DNA of 64,000 bases from Tillandsia leiboldiana. Its lineage: Eukaryota; Streptophyta; Magnoliopsida; Poales; Bromeliaceae. Below the pieces are notes generated by a model that worked only from the letters and a program-made list of their open reading frames with translations, searched no databases and was not told the origin of the DNA. The translations under genes and the position numbers were made by a program. The stretch covers positions 1 to 64,000 of the forward strand of contig JAQNDB010000163.1 in NCBI GenBank assembly GCA_029204045.2, in the 5' to 3' direction. Below, piece by piece: positions 54,539 through 64,000 of this stretch; positions within the stretch are counted from its first letter, which is position 1; every line of letters starts with the position of its first letter.

Positions 54539-57500
54539 TGTAGTAATCCAGAATTTAAAAATCTCTGTTTGCTTTTAAATATTTAAAATTTGTCAATTTT
54601 GGCAAAAGTGGAGAGATAGTGGATCAATAGTGGCCCTAAAATATCGACTTTTGATCGGGGCCTGATCTCGAAAATTCGAGATCACCATTGCGATCGTCTC
54701 GACGAAACATGAAAAGTTCATATTCACTTGTCGACGATCCAACGGTCGGATTTTCCGCAAAACAGCGAAGAAGAACGGGTCCCACAACTTAAGTTGTGAA
54801 TAGTAACCCTATGTTTTAAATCCCCTTCGACCACTGTTGGCCGATTCACTGTCTGAAACCCTGACATAGGGGTATGAGTAGTCAAACCTAACTAATTTCG
54901 ACGTTCTGAACACAATGGCACTGACTGTTTTCGCGTCTGGAGATCCGGGTGCATCGAAGTGCGTGCATCGGTTTGCGACATACAGAACAAGATGGCCCGA
55001 GATTTTATACGAGCGCCGAACTAAACAAACACATACGCTACTTGACAGGTCTCGACGAGCCGGACGTCGTGGCGAAGTCTGTTTCGCAATTCGCTGAGCG
55101 GATTTTCTCGACTTGGGTGAAAAGTGTCAAAAAATCAATATTTTTCTATAGAACCTATATATTTTATGTACCAAAATTTATGAGGCTTATAAGCTAAGGT
55201 TCTGGGTGCAATTATGACCTACAGCAGGGACCTAGATGTTAGAGGCACAAGGTATAGGGGCTAAATTGCATTTTGTTACATTTCAAACTTTGGCTCTTGG
55301 TATACTCGTGGGAGGTTACACGAGGGGCCATTATGTGTTGTTTGGGTTTCCAAAACCGTAGCAGATTATTTCTCTTAATAGCCTGGGCGTTGGGTAAGCC
55401 TAGACATCAAACCCCATTGAGAGGAACCGAGAGAGAGTGAGAGGAAGAAGAAGGTTGGATCAAACCTTTCCAAAGTTCGGATATGGAGTCCCTGTGGTGT
55501 TTCCTTGTACCTGTGGAGCACCTGGGTGGTTGCCGGGGCCGCGCGAAGAGGGAGGAAGAGAACCGGCTTCATCCCATCTTCATCAACTCCGGCAAAGGTG
55601 AGGTTTTTAAACCACGGTTTGTTTGAGCCCGAGACCACTAGCAGTAGATTATTTAGGTCCTTTGGATGCTTCGAGCCAATTTTGAGCTCCCCATGCACAC
55701 TGGTTTGCCGGCAGAAGCAAGATCTCGCTGGAAACCTAAGAAAACTCCACCGCGGCCGTTCTCTTCGACCAATTGGACAAAATGAGCAAAAGTTGGTAGG
55801 CATGGACTGTAGGGGATGGGGATCAACCCCACCAAATTTGGTGGAGTATGATCGAGCGGATCCATGGCAGAATTGTGCCCTAGTTTTTGGGAATATTGCA
55901 CTTCGGCCGAGCTTTGTGCTCCGGCGCCGGCGAGCGTCCCCACCGCCGTGCACATGGCCGAAAAGCTTCATGGGACCATTTAGAGTCCAACCATGCCTTT
56001 GCATGGCAGCCATGCAGCCCGAGGGGGGATCCACCATTGTTGGCCCAAGCTCGAGCTCATTAATGGCGGCCGGCCATCCGGCGACCTCCGACGGTGGGGA
56101 CAAGGCTAGACCTTCCTAGAAGCTTGCTTGGAAGCTTCAGGTGCTGCCCCTTGCACCTTAAAACCAATAGTTGCAAAGTTGCCATTGTTGGTAAAAGCTC
56201 CAAAACCGAGCTTGCCACCGCCGCGCCGCCGCCGTGTTTTGTCGCCGGGCACGGGCTCAGGTAAGTTAGTTATGGTATTTAGCAACTTTTTGGTCAAGTT
56301 GTTTGGTCCCAGATGTTTTGCTTAAATGGTCATAATTTTCAAGGTTAATACCATCTTCTTCCTCATGCATGCGGCCAAACTGGGGGTGCTAGCTTGAAAA
56401 TAAAATGATGGAAATGCTCCTGCAACTCTATGGAGCATTTCCTTCCAAGTTGGAAAACCCCAGGTGTAGTGGATGCAGAGAACAAGTAAGAAATGGTGTT
56501 TACTACATGTTTCAAGTTTGTGCATGCCATGTGTTTGATAAAATGCCTGAGAGAGGAAAAATGTGGAATTTGGGTTTGCTGTAAATATGAATGATGCTCC
56601 AAAAAGTCCCCTGAGCTTGATGCTCACTTCGGATCAAACAGATTCTGTGTGGAACTAAGTTTGGAGCATCGTACACATTGTTAGAGAACTAGGCTTTGGA
56701 TCTTTTTGAACCAACAAATCTGGGCTACAATTAGGGTGAGCCCTGGTATCTTCACCCTGTCCAGAGACACTTTCATATACAAAGTTTTAATAAAAGTTGT
56801 GTAGGTTAAAAGTTATAGTATTAACTACCTTTAAGAGTAATTTTGGCCCAAACCTTGTTTAAGGTTGTTTGCGAAGTCGCGACAGTGTACTCTTGGCTAA
56901 TTTGGGGTCACTGGACGCGATGCTCGTGTTAAAAACTGATTTTGAAGTCCCGGAGAAACAAAAATGCAAAATGGCTATGTAGAGGTTTTAAAATTAATCT
57001 GGGTTTTAAGTTGAATTGGAATAAGTTAGAGTCAGAGTTGATCCTTGATCCATATGATTGATTCAGGTTTATTCGGTGCCTCTGGTTCTAAGCATACAGT
57101 GGATACAGTTTAGTCGCCTGCGATTTGTCAGGTGGGTTATCTTCGGTCCGGGTTTTATCAGTTCGGCTCTCTGGGGTGCGATACTGGTTGGACCCCTGTT
57201 TTTGGTAGCTTAACTTAATCTCTTTGAGCCTGCTTTTCTTTGATTATATTATATCTGCTATCTGCCTGATCTATGCCTGTTATCTGTTCTATTCTACCTT
57301 ACATGATTGTTCATAGTACCTCTAGCATTTATACTTTTACTTGGACCCTTCCATGGTTGATTGGTGAGCCTGTTTGTCCTGCTGATCAAATGATACACTG
57401 CTGAGCACATAGATTTACTTAACTGATATAAAACCCAAGCTTCGTAGGGTCGCCGGAGTCTGTTCTTGTTTGATAGGACGAGGGCAACGCTCTTCGAGGT

Positions 57501-57682
57501 TTGGACTTTTCAAAACTGTTTTCTAAAAAAATATGTGTTTAAGTTTTGTATCATTTGGTTGGTTTGTGTGGTTGAGTAGAGTTTATCTGTGAGCTTCTGT
57601 TGAGAGAGATTTGCCTTGATCTTGCATAGGAGTTGAGATTTATTGTTTAGTTGCTGAGTGTTCCTACATGAGTGTTGAGATT
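54539..57682 (+). repeat. Second family C LTR, cut by copia C
   Basis: It starts TGTAGTAATCC and follows the LTR at 11963 over its whole length with many substitutions and indels. Shared landmarks are the segment at 54900-55110, CCGCCGCGCCGCCGCCGTG at 56220 and the TTCGTAGGGTCGCC motif at 57440. It stops at 57682 where copia C inserted. Small ORFs at 55375-56119 on both strands are not conserved between the copies and are not called. Confidence 0.85.
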
Positions 57683-57973
57683 TGTTGGGTCGTATATAAT
57701 ACGGATCTAAATAGGGGAAGAAACACCTAGAGGGGGGTGAATAGGTGTAAACGTATAAACACTCCAAAAATCGTTGCGTTAAAACCCAATGCGGAAAATA
57801 AAATAACACGCAAGATTTTTACGTGGAAAACTCCATCACCGGAGTAAAAAACCACGGGACCGATAACACGGCAGAAATCCACTAGAATTACAACACGTAC
57901 AAGGTGATTTACCGTACACACTTACGACTCAACCTTTTCCATACGCTCCTAGAGGATCTTCTCCGCTCGCTCC

Positions 57974-58163
57974 GACGCTTCTCGAATCCACGATCTGCGC
58001 CCAACGCCGAATCCACGGCGTCCAACGTCGAATCCACGACGTCCGACCGAATCCACGGTCTTCACCCAATAGCACCCTTCGACTCCACGAATGTGCCTCG
58101 CTCCGAATCCACGAGAGCGATTGAACCTTGAATCCACAAGGACACGCGAATCCACGCGCCGAT
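57974..58163 (-). repeat. Mini-hairpin array with GTGGATTC loops (copia C LTR)
   Basis: Eight units in the same order and with the same arms as copia A. The fourth loop reads GTGGAGTC. An arm change in unit 4 (CACA in place of CACG) lies in the internal loop. Confidence 0.85.
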
Positions 58164-58435
58164 TTTGGGGTAAATCGTTGTTTTTGGGTGGTGATGATCC
58201 GCCGAATACTTAGATCAAAGATAGATCGGAAATACCATCTAAGTATTCATTAGTTTGATTCAACTCAAGATGTGAGTATGAAAACCTTGAATCAAACTAA
58301 TCAATATAGATGAAGAAACATAGAGTATTCTCTAATGATTTCCTTTCTTCTCTATATGTGGATCTATAGCCGTATAAAATGATATATGAAAATGACGGCT
58401 ATGTGGATTGACCCTAGAAAGAAAGACATAGGGTC

Positions 58436-58443
58436 TATTTATA
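58436..58443 (-). promoter_or_regulatory. TATA box of copia C LTR
   Basis: Minus-strand CCTATAAATAGACC, as in copia A and B. Confidence 0.8.
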
Positions 58444-58508
58444 GGTTAGAAACCCTAGGAAGGAGATAAGAATCAAAAACCTGCCATTTCTGGATTTTTA
58501 CGGACGGC

Positions 58509-58790
58509 GATCCGGATCGTGATAACTGAGATCCGGATCGTCGTAACGAATCAGCCAATTCCAGAAAAACGAAGGTTCGGGATCCGGATCATGTGACTAC
58601 GATCCGGATCGTTCATACAGTTTACCAAACATCAACGTTCGGGATCCGGATTGCGAAGCAAGATCCGGATCGTTCAAGGTAGATGGTAAACTCAACGTTC
58701 GGGATCCGGATCAAGAGACTACGATCCGGATTGCAACGATGTATGAACGAACCACCTTCGGGATCCGGATCGAACAACCTGATCCGGATC
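58509..58790 (-). repeat. U3 palindrome array, GATCCGGATC type, ten copies (copia C)
   Basis: Ten ATCCGGAT-centred copies in pairs 19-21 bp apart, five of them with adjoining CCCGAA (GTTCGGGATCC on the plus strand). It is the largest array of the three elements. Confidence 0.85.
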
Positions 58791-59017
58791 CTGAACATGT
58801 CCCAAGTCCAGTTTTTGATTTTTATGCAATGAAAGATTCTTCCAAGTGTTTCTACACTACAAGAAGTATTCGGATCACACAAATTCTTTAGTTAAACATA
58901 CCTGATCCTTTTGAATTCTTCTTTCTTGAGATTGAGTTAAATGATCCAACTTTCTTCACCTTCAATCTTCAAGACTTGAGACTTTCACGAAACTACGCCA
59001 ACTCAAATTCCGTAACA

Positions 59018-59864
59018 ATCTCCCCCTTTGGCGGTTTCGTGACAAAACATAGATCCACTAAAGAAAATTCAAAAAGATATTTTTGTTGCTATCACCATAC
59101 AACAAAAATTTACAATGGAGATCCAAAATACAATACATGAGTTAAACTCCTAAAACAGACTCTAGACTTAGACATCTGTACTCTCTGCAAAAAGAAATCA
59201 TTCTTGACAAAAGAAATCGTTAGATACCTCAAGAATTTTATATCATTCAAAAACCACAAACAGAGATGAAGTTTAAACTCATTTATACTTACCATGACAT
59301 TTATATTCAGATATGTAAACAGATCATAGTTAAAAACACCAACATATCTTCTTTGCACGTAAAAACCAAATGTCATGAACAAGTTTGTGAACAAACTTAT
59401 ATATATATAGATATGTAATTGATCAGAGTTAAGAACCAACATATCTTCTATGCAATCAAAAACCAAGTGTCACAAACTTGTTAGTCCAACATCAACTTGT
59501 TAGTTATATTACATGCCCAAATAGTTAGCAAATAGTTAGTCGAGGCATGCATTCAAACACAAGATGAAAACCAAAAGTTGAAGTTGAGATAATACTTACC
59601 TTGATGTTCATCCAGTTTTCATATCCAGTTTTCATATCAACATTGTTCACTTACCATGAAGTGTAGTCATGAACATTGTTCAAAGTTCTCTCTAACTCTC
59701 TCCCCCTTTTTGTCACAAAACAAAGCCAAAATGTAGTTAAGACTACGAAATATGAGGAGAGTAAAAAGTTCCAATAAAATGTAAAACCTGAGAACTAAGG
59801 TAAAGTAAGTATAAGACTAAATCCTAAAAACGTAATCCTGCACAAAAGGAAAGGAAGATGCAGA
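59018..59864 (-). other. Polypurine tract, internal polypurine tract and non-coding DNA (copia C)
   Basis: The true tract is 59018-59029 and the internal one 59696-59711 (minus-strand AAAAAGGGGGAGAG). A small frame at 59110-59466 looks like chance. Confidence 0.7.
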
Positions 59865-60428
59865 TCAGTCGGAGGAGTCTGAGCTGGTACAACTCAGCTT
59901 GCTCAAAATCCCTTTAAGCATTGTCGAAATAGTTGAACACTTCTTCTTGATCTTCTTGTGTTCAGAGGAAATTTGCTGAAGTTCTTTCGATGTCCTCTCT
60001 TGTGCAGCAGAGAGTCTTTGTTGTTCCTGGCGAAGCGATTCCAATACAACAGCGTCTGTAGCCTGTCTCTCCGAGTGTGATGGATGCTGTGTAGATGCAG
60101 ATGGGGCATCCGGTCCCGTAACCCATGGAGATTCAGTTTGTAGAATTCCAGAGAGTGAGCGAGCTCTAGTAAGAGGCCCACTATGATAACTTTCACTTCT
60201 TAAGACAGTCTTTCGTCTCGTATATTGTTTGGTTGTTGAGGCAGATTTCATTAATCTTTTTCCTTTGACAAATTTCCTGTTTTGCTCATCAATCTTCTGT
60301 TGAACATCTTTGAAGAATTCATCCCATTCTTCAGTATCGTAGTCTGAGCTGTCCTCCCTGCCTTCGGTTGTCTTATCTCCTGTTGAAATATCTGGTTCCT
60401 CTATTTCAGATGTACTCTTGTGCACCAT
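59865..60428 (-). CDS. ORF3, short form (copia C)
   Basis: The first in-frame ATG gives a protein of 187 residues starting MVHKSTSE. The frame is open 12 codons further upstream and encodes the hydrophobic stretch SLSWLILLLVT seen in A and B, but its initiator is TTG here (60464-60462). The hydrophobic leader may therefore be lost. An acidic segment (EEWDEFF) is followed by a basic stretch with YTRRK, a Ser/Pro linker with ESPW, and a Gln-rich coiled coil ending MLKGILSKL and TSSDSSD. The globular domain of copia A is missing. Function unknown. Confidence 0.65.
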   Translation of the reverse strand: MVHKSTSEIEEPDISTGDKTTEGREDSSDYDTEEWDEFFKDVQQKIDEQNRKFVKGKRLMKSASTTKQYTRRKTVLRSESYHSGPLTRARSLSGILQTESPWVTGPDAPSASTQHPSHSERQATDAVVLESLRQEQQRLSAAQERTSKELQQISSEHKKIKKKCSTISTMLKGILSKLSCTSSDSSD

Positions 60429-60494
60429 TGTGACTAGTAACAGGATTAACCAAGAGAGTGACAATGATCAAAGTGCTTGAGTTAAGAAGGTGTC

Positions 60495-60875
60495 CTGTGA
60501 AAACCAACTCAAGAACACAAAAATTCTTAGTTTTCAAAAATTGAAAAGATTGTACCCAAACAATCATAATCATGTAGAGAGACTAAGAATCAAGTTAGTT
60601 TTGCAAAAGGACTTTTAAAGATAGATCAATTGCATGAATTTCGAAAATCCTTATTATATGCCCTAAAACCGAAATTTTAGAAATCGAAGCCTAAAAATCC
60701 GTTAATCAGGAGAAAACCTAGCATATAATCAAAACTAAACAACCCAGTGTTCTTATTTCAAAAGAGATTTGATCAAAAACCATCCACAAACAAAGTTGAT
60801 CCAAGAAATTCGTACGTTTGAGGAGGAAAAGAGAAAAAACGGTGAAAAACCGAGATTTTGATCAATAAAACTTAC
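60495..60875 (-). other. Predicted leader intron before ORF3 (copia C)
   Basis: Minus-strand donor CAA|GTAAGT at 60875 and acceptor TTTTCACAG ending at 60495, 381 bp, closely similar to the copia A intron. Confidence 0.55.
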
Positions 60876-60993
60876 TTGGAATTGAAGAACCTGAGTTTGA
60901 AAGCTTCCAGGAAGGATGAAATCTAGAGAGAGAGGCTCTGGAAACTTTGGAACAAAAGATTGGAGTAAAGAAATCAAAAACCCCTTTCGTTCC

Positions 60994-61160
60994 TTATAAA
61001 ACCTAGCCGCGATCCGGATCAGTTCATAACTGCGATCCGGATCGGCTACCCGCAGTAAGAAACTGCGTTCGGGATCCGGATCGGCAGATACAATCCGGAT
61101 CGTCAGCCCGCAGAAGAATTCCTGCGTTCGGGATCCGGATCATCTAGCCCGATCCGGATC
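60994..61160 (-). promoter_or_regulatory. Candidate internal promoter of ORF3: palindromes plus TATA box (copia C)
   Basis: Six ATCCGGAT palindromes (61011-61160) are followed on the minus strand by TTTATAAGG (60994-61000). Layout as in copia A. Confidence 0.5.
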
Positions 61161-61894
61161 GGCCCCAACTTTTTCTTTAGAAAAATTTCAGAGAAATTCA
61201 AGAAAAACCAGAAAAAGATTGTAAGCACAAAGGTGTATCAACTTTAAACAAAAAGCATCGTTTCACACAACAAGAATTAGATTATGCCAAATCTATCAGT
61301 AATATCCAAAAATGAAACGAAAATTTACAAGAATTAAATCCCTTAAAGTTGAACACATTCAATTACATCTAACTTGATCTTATGAGTAATGCCTTTATCA
61401 AATCATCAATTCGGTAAAGAAAATGAAATACAAAGATCAATAGATGTTTGAAATCCCAAATATAGTAGATAATATTTCTAGACAATCTGTTGAAGAGAGT
61501 GGCTCTTTGAGCATCTTTCTTTAAAATCCCACCTTATACCAACCTTGAAATTTGACAGAGTCAAGTATTTCAACATGCATTTTACTTAATCAAAAATTTG
61601 AACAACCATGCTTGGTATACATGTGGTAGCTGCACACAATACTCGGACGACCGAGGTGGTAGCTCTTTCCTCCATGTGGTGGTAGTTTTCACACTCCTCA
61701 TTGGGATGTAACTCTTTCCACATCTTTTGAGCATTTTACATTATCTTTGACTCCCCCTCAATTGGCTATCAATTATTTAAGATATAAAGTATTCAACCAA
61801 AAATTGATCTCGATTTCATACTCGACAAAACAGTCAAATAAGATAATGACTATACCAAGAGATCATTGAGAGAGAAATTGACTTTGATCACTTT

Positions 61895-62070
61895 TGTGAC
61901 ACCCCGGAATTTGGATTAGTCCTCTATATAAATGATATAATAGGACTAAATCTCTAACCCGGCTATAGCATTTTGGATGGTAGCAAGATCCAAGAGGAAC
62001 ATGAGAGTTAAGCGTGCTAGAGCTAGAGTAGTTCTAGGATGGGTGACCCCCTGGGAAGTGGGGCGTCACA
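61895..62070 (+). repeat. 5' LTR of the Cassandra TRIM
   Basis: 176 bp, ends TGTGAC...GTCACA. It contains the 5S-like segment at about 62005-62060. Confidence 0.95.
62005..62060 (+). other. 5S rRNA-derived segment in the TRIM LTR (not a functional 5S gene)
   Basis: GTTAAGCGTGCT (box A region) and TAGGATGGGTGACC (box C) match plant 5S rRNA in order and spacing, then CTGGGAAGT. The 5' third of 5S rRNA is not recognisable. The boxes are the internal RNA polymerase III promoter, so transcription by Pol III is possible. The second copy lies at 62403-62458. Confidence 0.9.
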
Positions 62071-62072
62071 GT

Positions 62073-62085
62073 TGGTATCAGAGCC
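62073..62085 (+). promoter_or_regulatory. Primer binding site of the TRIM
   Basis: TGGTATCAGAGCC, perfect match to initiator tRNA-Met, two bases after the LTR. It fixes the element on the plus strand. Confidence 0.95.
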
Positions 62086-62277
62086 ATTCACCAGCCGGAA
62101 ATGTGAGATGAGTCTCGGCCGAGCCAGGGTTATATAGCGGGTAGAGCGAGGCTCCCCGGCTAATGACCGTTGTGGGTGGAGTGCAGCTCCCCACAAGGTC
62201 GGCTAAGGCTAGCGAGACGAGTCTCACATCGCCTGGTGCTTGTGAGTGTACTTGAGCCTGACGTGGACGTCAGGGCT

Positions 62278-62292
62278 TAAAGGGGGGAAGAA
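62278..62292 (+). promoter_or_regulatory. Polypurine tract of the TRIM
   Basis: TAAAGGGGGGAAGAA, directly before the second LTR. Confidence 0.88.
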
Positions 62293-62468
62293 TGTGACAC
62301 CCCTGAATTTGGATTAGTCCTCTATATAAATGATATAATAGGACTAAATCTCTAACCCGGCTATAGCATTTTGGATGGTAGCAAGATCCAAGAGGAACAT
62401 GAGAGTTAAGCGTGCTAGAGCTAGAGTAGTTCTAGGATGGGTGACCCCCTGGGAAGTGGGGCGTCACA
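62293..62468 (+). repeat. 3' LTR of the Cassandra TRIM
   Basis: 176 bp. It differs from the first LTR by one base (CCCCTGAA against CCCCGGAA). Confidence 0.95.
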
Positions 62469-62680
62469 ACTTTAGAAGATGATTTAATTAACATAAACGA
62501 TCATTGCAACAATGAAATATTATGATGGCAAAAGCATAATAAATTTCTAAATGTGCGAAAAGATGCAATTAAAGTCAATTATGATCTATGCTCAATTAAT
62601 GTCCTATGTACAAACATAGATAATGAACAAAACAAAAACAAATACAAAACCTATCCTAAGCAAAGGTTTCAAAAAGAAGT

Positions 62681-64000
62681 TTATTTCAAGGAAAGCATAC
62701 CAATTGCTTTTCGCAAATGAATAAAACGTTTTTGATCCAAAGGTTTTGTTAGAAAGTCAGCTAATTGATCTTCAGTTGAAATATATGAAAGTTGAAGAGT
62801 ATTTGATTCAACTAGCTCTCTAAGAAAATGATATCTAAGTTCAATATGTTTTGTTCTAGAGTGCAACACAGGGTTTTTAGAAATGTTAATAGCACTTGTG
62901 TTGTCACAAAGAATTGTTACCGAAGATGCTGAAATGCGGAAGTCACTCAATACGCTTTTCATCCAAATGAGTTGAGTTGAGCAACTTCCAGCTGAAATGT
63001 ATTCCGCTTCGGCAGTCGAGAGTGCTATGCAATTCTGCTTTTTACTGTGCCATGCAACAAGGCAATGGCCGAGATAGAAGCATGCACCACTCGTGCTTTT
63101 CCGATCATCCACTGATCCTGCCCAATCGGCATCTGAGTATCCAACAATGTCCAGACTTGTTCCCATAGGATACCAAATTCCGAAATTAATTGATCCTTTG
63201 ATGTACCGGATGATCCGTTTCACCGCTTTCAGGTGAACCTCCTTTGGTGCTGATTGATATCTCGCGCAAATCCCAACACTAAAGGATATATCCGGGCGAC
63301 TAGCCGTGAGGTAAAGTAGACTTCCAATCATACTTCTATACAGTTTCTCGTCTACATTCTCACTATGTGATTCACTTCCAAGTCCCTTGTGGCTAGTTCC
63401 CATTGGAGTTGGAAAATCTTTACAATTTTCTAGATCAAACTTTTTGACCAACTCCAGTGCATACTTGGATTGACTCAAGTGAATACCTTCATCATTTTGT
63501 TTAATTTGCAATCCAAGAAAATAAGACAATTCGCCCATCATGGACATCTCAAATTCGCTTTCCATGGTCTCCGCGAATTTAGAAGCATCATTATCTTTTG
63601 TTGCACCAAATACAATGTCATCGACATAGATTTGTGCTACAATGAAATTATTTTGATAATGCTTCACAAAGAGAGTCCTGTCAGCTCCCCCTCGAGTATA
63701 GCCCTTCTCCAAAAGGTGCTTTGTTAACCTTTCGTACCATGCTCGCGGTGCTTGTTTCAGACCGTAAAGAGCCTTTTTCAAACGAAAAACATGGTTAGGT
63801 TGTTTATGATCTACAAAACCTTTCGGTTGAGCTACATAAACTTCCTCATTTAAAAACCCATTTAGAAATGCGCTCTTAACGTCCATTTGAAATAATTTGA
63901 TTTTAAAATGACAAGCAATAGCAAACAATATACGAATGGACTCGAGTCTAGCTACAGGGGCGAAAGTTTCGTCAAAGTCTATACCTTCTACTTGAGAGTA
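62681..64000 (-). CDS. Copia C reverse transcriptase and RNase H, open to the window edge
   Basis: The frame is open from the right edge (64000) to the natural stop at 62681. It includes RT motifs FLNGFLNEEVYV (near 63860), YVDD (about 63617-63628) and RNase H motifs YSDADWAG (near 63140), TAEAEY and DNTSAINISKNP. The apparent start at 63928 is a TTG inside the polyprotein and not a real start. No stops or frameshifts are seen, and it is nearly identical to copia A. Of the three copies it is the best candidate for a recently active pol, but the rest is outside the window. Confidence 0.9.
   Translation of the reverse strand, partial: YSQVEGIDFDETFAPVARLESIRILFAIACHFKIKLFQMDVKSAFLNGFLNEEVYVAQPKGFVDHKQPNHVFRLKKALYGLKQAPRAWYERLTKHLLEKGYTRGGADRTLFVKHYQNNFIVAQIYVDDIVFGATKDNDASKFAETMESEFEMSMMGELSYFLGLQIKQNDEGIHLSQSKYALELVKKFDLENCKDFPTPMGTSHKGLGSESHSENVDEKLYRSMIGSLLYLTASRPDISFSVGICARYQSAPKEVHLKAVKRIIRYIKGSINFGIWYPMGTSLDIVGYSDADWAGSVDDRKSTSGACFYLGHCLVAWHSKKQNCIALSTAEAEYISAGSCSTQLIWMKSVLSDFRISASSVTILCDNTSAINISKNPVLHSRTKHIELRYHFLRELVESNTLQLSYISTEDQLADFLTKPLDQKRFIHLRKAIGMLSLK

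Larger units (their letters stand above)
57683..59017 (-). repeat. 3' LTR of copia C
   Basis: Minus-strand start TGTTACGGAA at 59017 and end CCCAACA at 57683, 1335 bp. The LTR is longer than in copia A partly because of extra U3 palindromes. Confidence 0.94.
61895..62468 (+). mobile_element. Cassandra-type TRIM retrotransposon
   Basis: Two 176-bp LTRs (61895-62070 and 62293-62468), starting TGTGACACC and ending GCGTCACA, flank a 222-bp core. ACTTT is duplicated at 61890-61894 and 62469-62473. The core has a perfect initiator-Met PBS and a purine tract, but no ORF. Each LTR carries a segment closely matching the 3' half of plant 5S rRNA, the defining trait of Cassandra. The LTRs differ at one base, so the insertion is very recent. 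Like all TRIMs it must borrow proteins from other elements. Confidence 0.96.
61161..62680 (-). other. Conserved non-coding stretch between pol and ORF3 (copia C), split by a TRIM
   Basis: This is the counterpart of 6199-7137. The CTACCAC block and hairpin lie at about 61625-61690. A TRIM at 61895-62468 interrupts it. Confidence 0.75.
57683..64000 (-). mobile_element. Copia C: SIRE/Maximus-type retrotransposon, minus strand, 5' part beyond the window
   Basis: Read on the minus strand it has RT-RNase H (64000-62681), the non-coding stretch with a Cassandra TRIM inserted, a palindrome array, a predicted intron, ORF3, two polypurine tracts and the 3' LTR (59017-57683). pol and LTR repeats are closest to copia A. 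ORF3 is closer to copia B in its second half. Confidence 0.94.

Noticed and set aside
55375..56119. Overlapping frames of 204 and 242 codons
   Set aside because: They lie on opposite strands in a family C LTR, and the equivalent region at 12800-13700 does not keep the frames.
62005..62060. A genuine 5S rRNA gene
   Set aside because: Only about the 3' half is recognisable, it lies inside both LTRs of a TRIM, and no full 120-bp gene is present.

Overview
The window looks like nuclear DNA from a flowering plant with a large, repeat-rich genome. Everything I can identify is LTR retrotransposon: plant Ty1/copia elements of the SIRE/Maximus type, plant Ty3/gypsy chromoviruses with 2.5-4.5 kb LTRs, and one Cassandra-type TRIM carrying 5S rRNA sequence. 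I found no convincing host gene, rRNA or tRNA gene, CRISPR array or bacterial feature. The sequence does not identify the species.

The layout is a nested stack, readable from target-site duplications (TSDs) and broken elements. The oldest layer is a minus-strand chromovirus 'E' (LTR 22377-23016, decayed pol 23017-24786 and 36277-36349). Two elements sit in its interior: plus-strand chromovirus T1 (24787-36271, TSD CCCGG) and copia B (36350-46594). The E LTR is also broken by a plus-strand LTR of family D (20502-22376). That LTR abuts a family C element (11298-20501), which holds a minus-strand solo LTR (15616-19640, TSD GGTCT) and abuts copia A (1-11297). Copia A is itself split by a plus-strand solo LTR (1481-4895, TSD TATAG). 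On the right, the 3' LTR of copia B is broken by minus-strand chromovirus D (46595-54538). The 5' LTR of D is broken by a second family C LTR (54539-57682), which is broken by minus-strand copia C (57683-64000). Copia C carries the Cassandra TRIM (61895-62468, TSD ACTTT).

The three copia copies share one plan: LTR, initiator-Met PBS, a single gag-pol frame (seen whole only in B), a long conserved non-coding stretch, a third ORF (ORF3), a second polypurine tract, the true polypurine tract, and LTR. ORF3 is preceded by its own palindrome array, a TATA-like box and an apparent leader intron, as if it had a private promoter. The LTRs also carry an array of small hairpins that keep the loop GTGGATTC while each stem differs but still pairs. 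This is the most unusual signal in the window.

The gypsy elements are defective. T1 has near-identical 4.1-4.2 kb LTRs around a badly decayed core. D has an almost open RT-RNase H-integrase-chromodomain frame but no visible capsid core or protease, and its zinc-knuckle pair is duplicated in frame. Bases 1-1210 contain dense single-base indels that stop abruptly, and may be poorly corrected sequence rather than biology.
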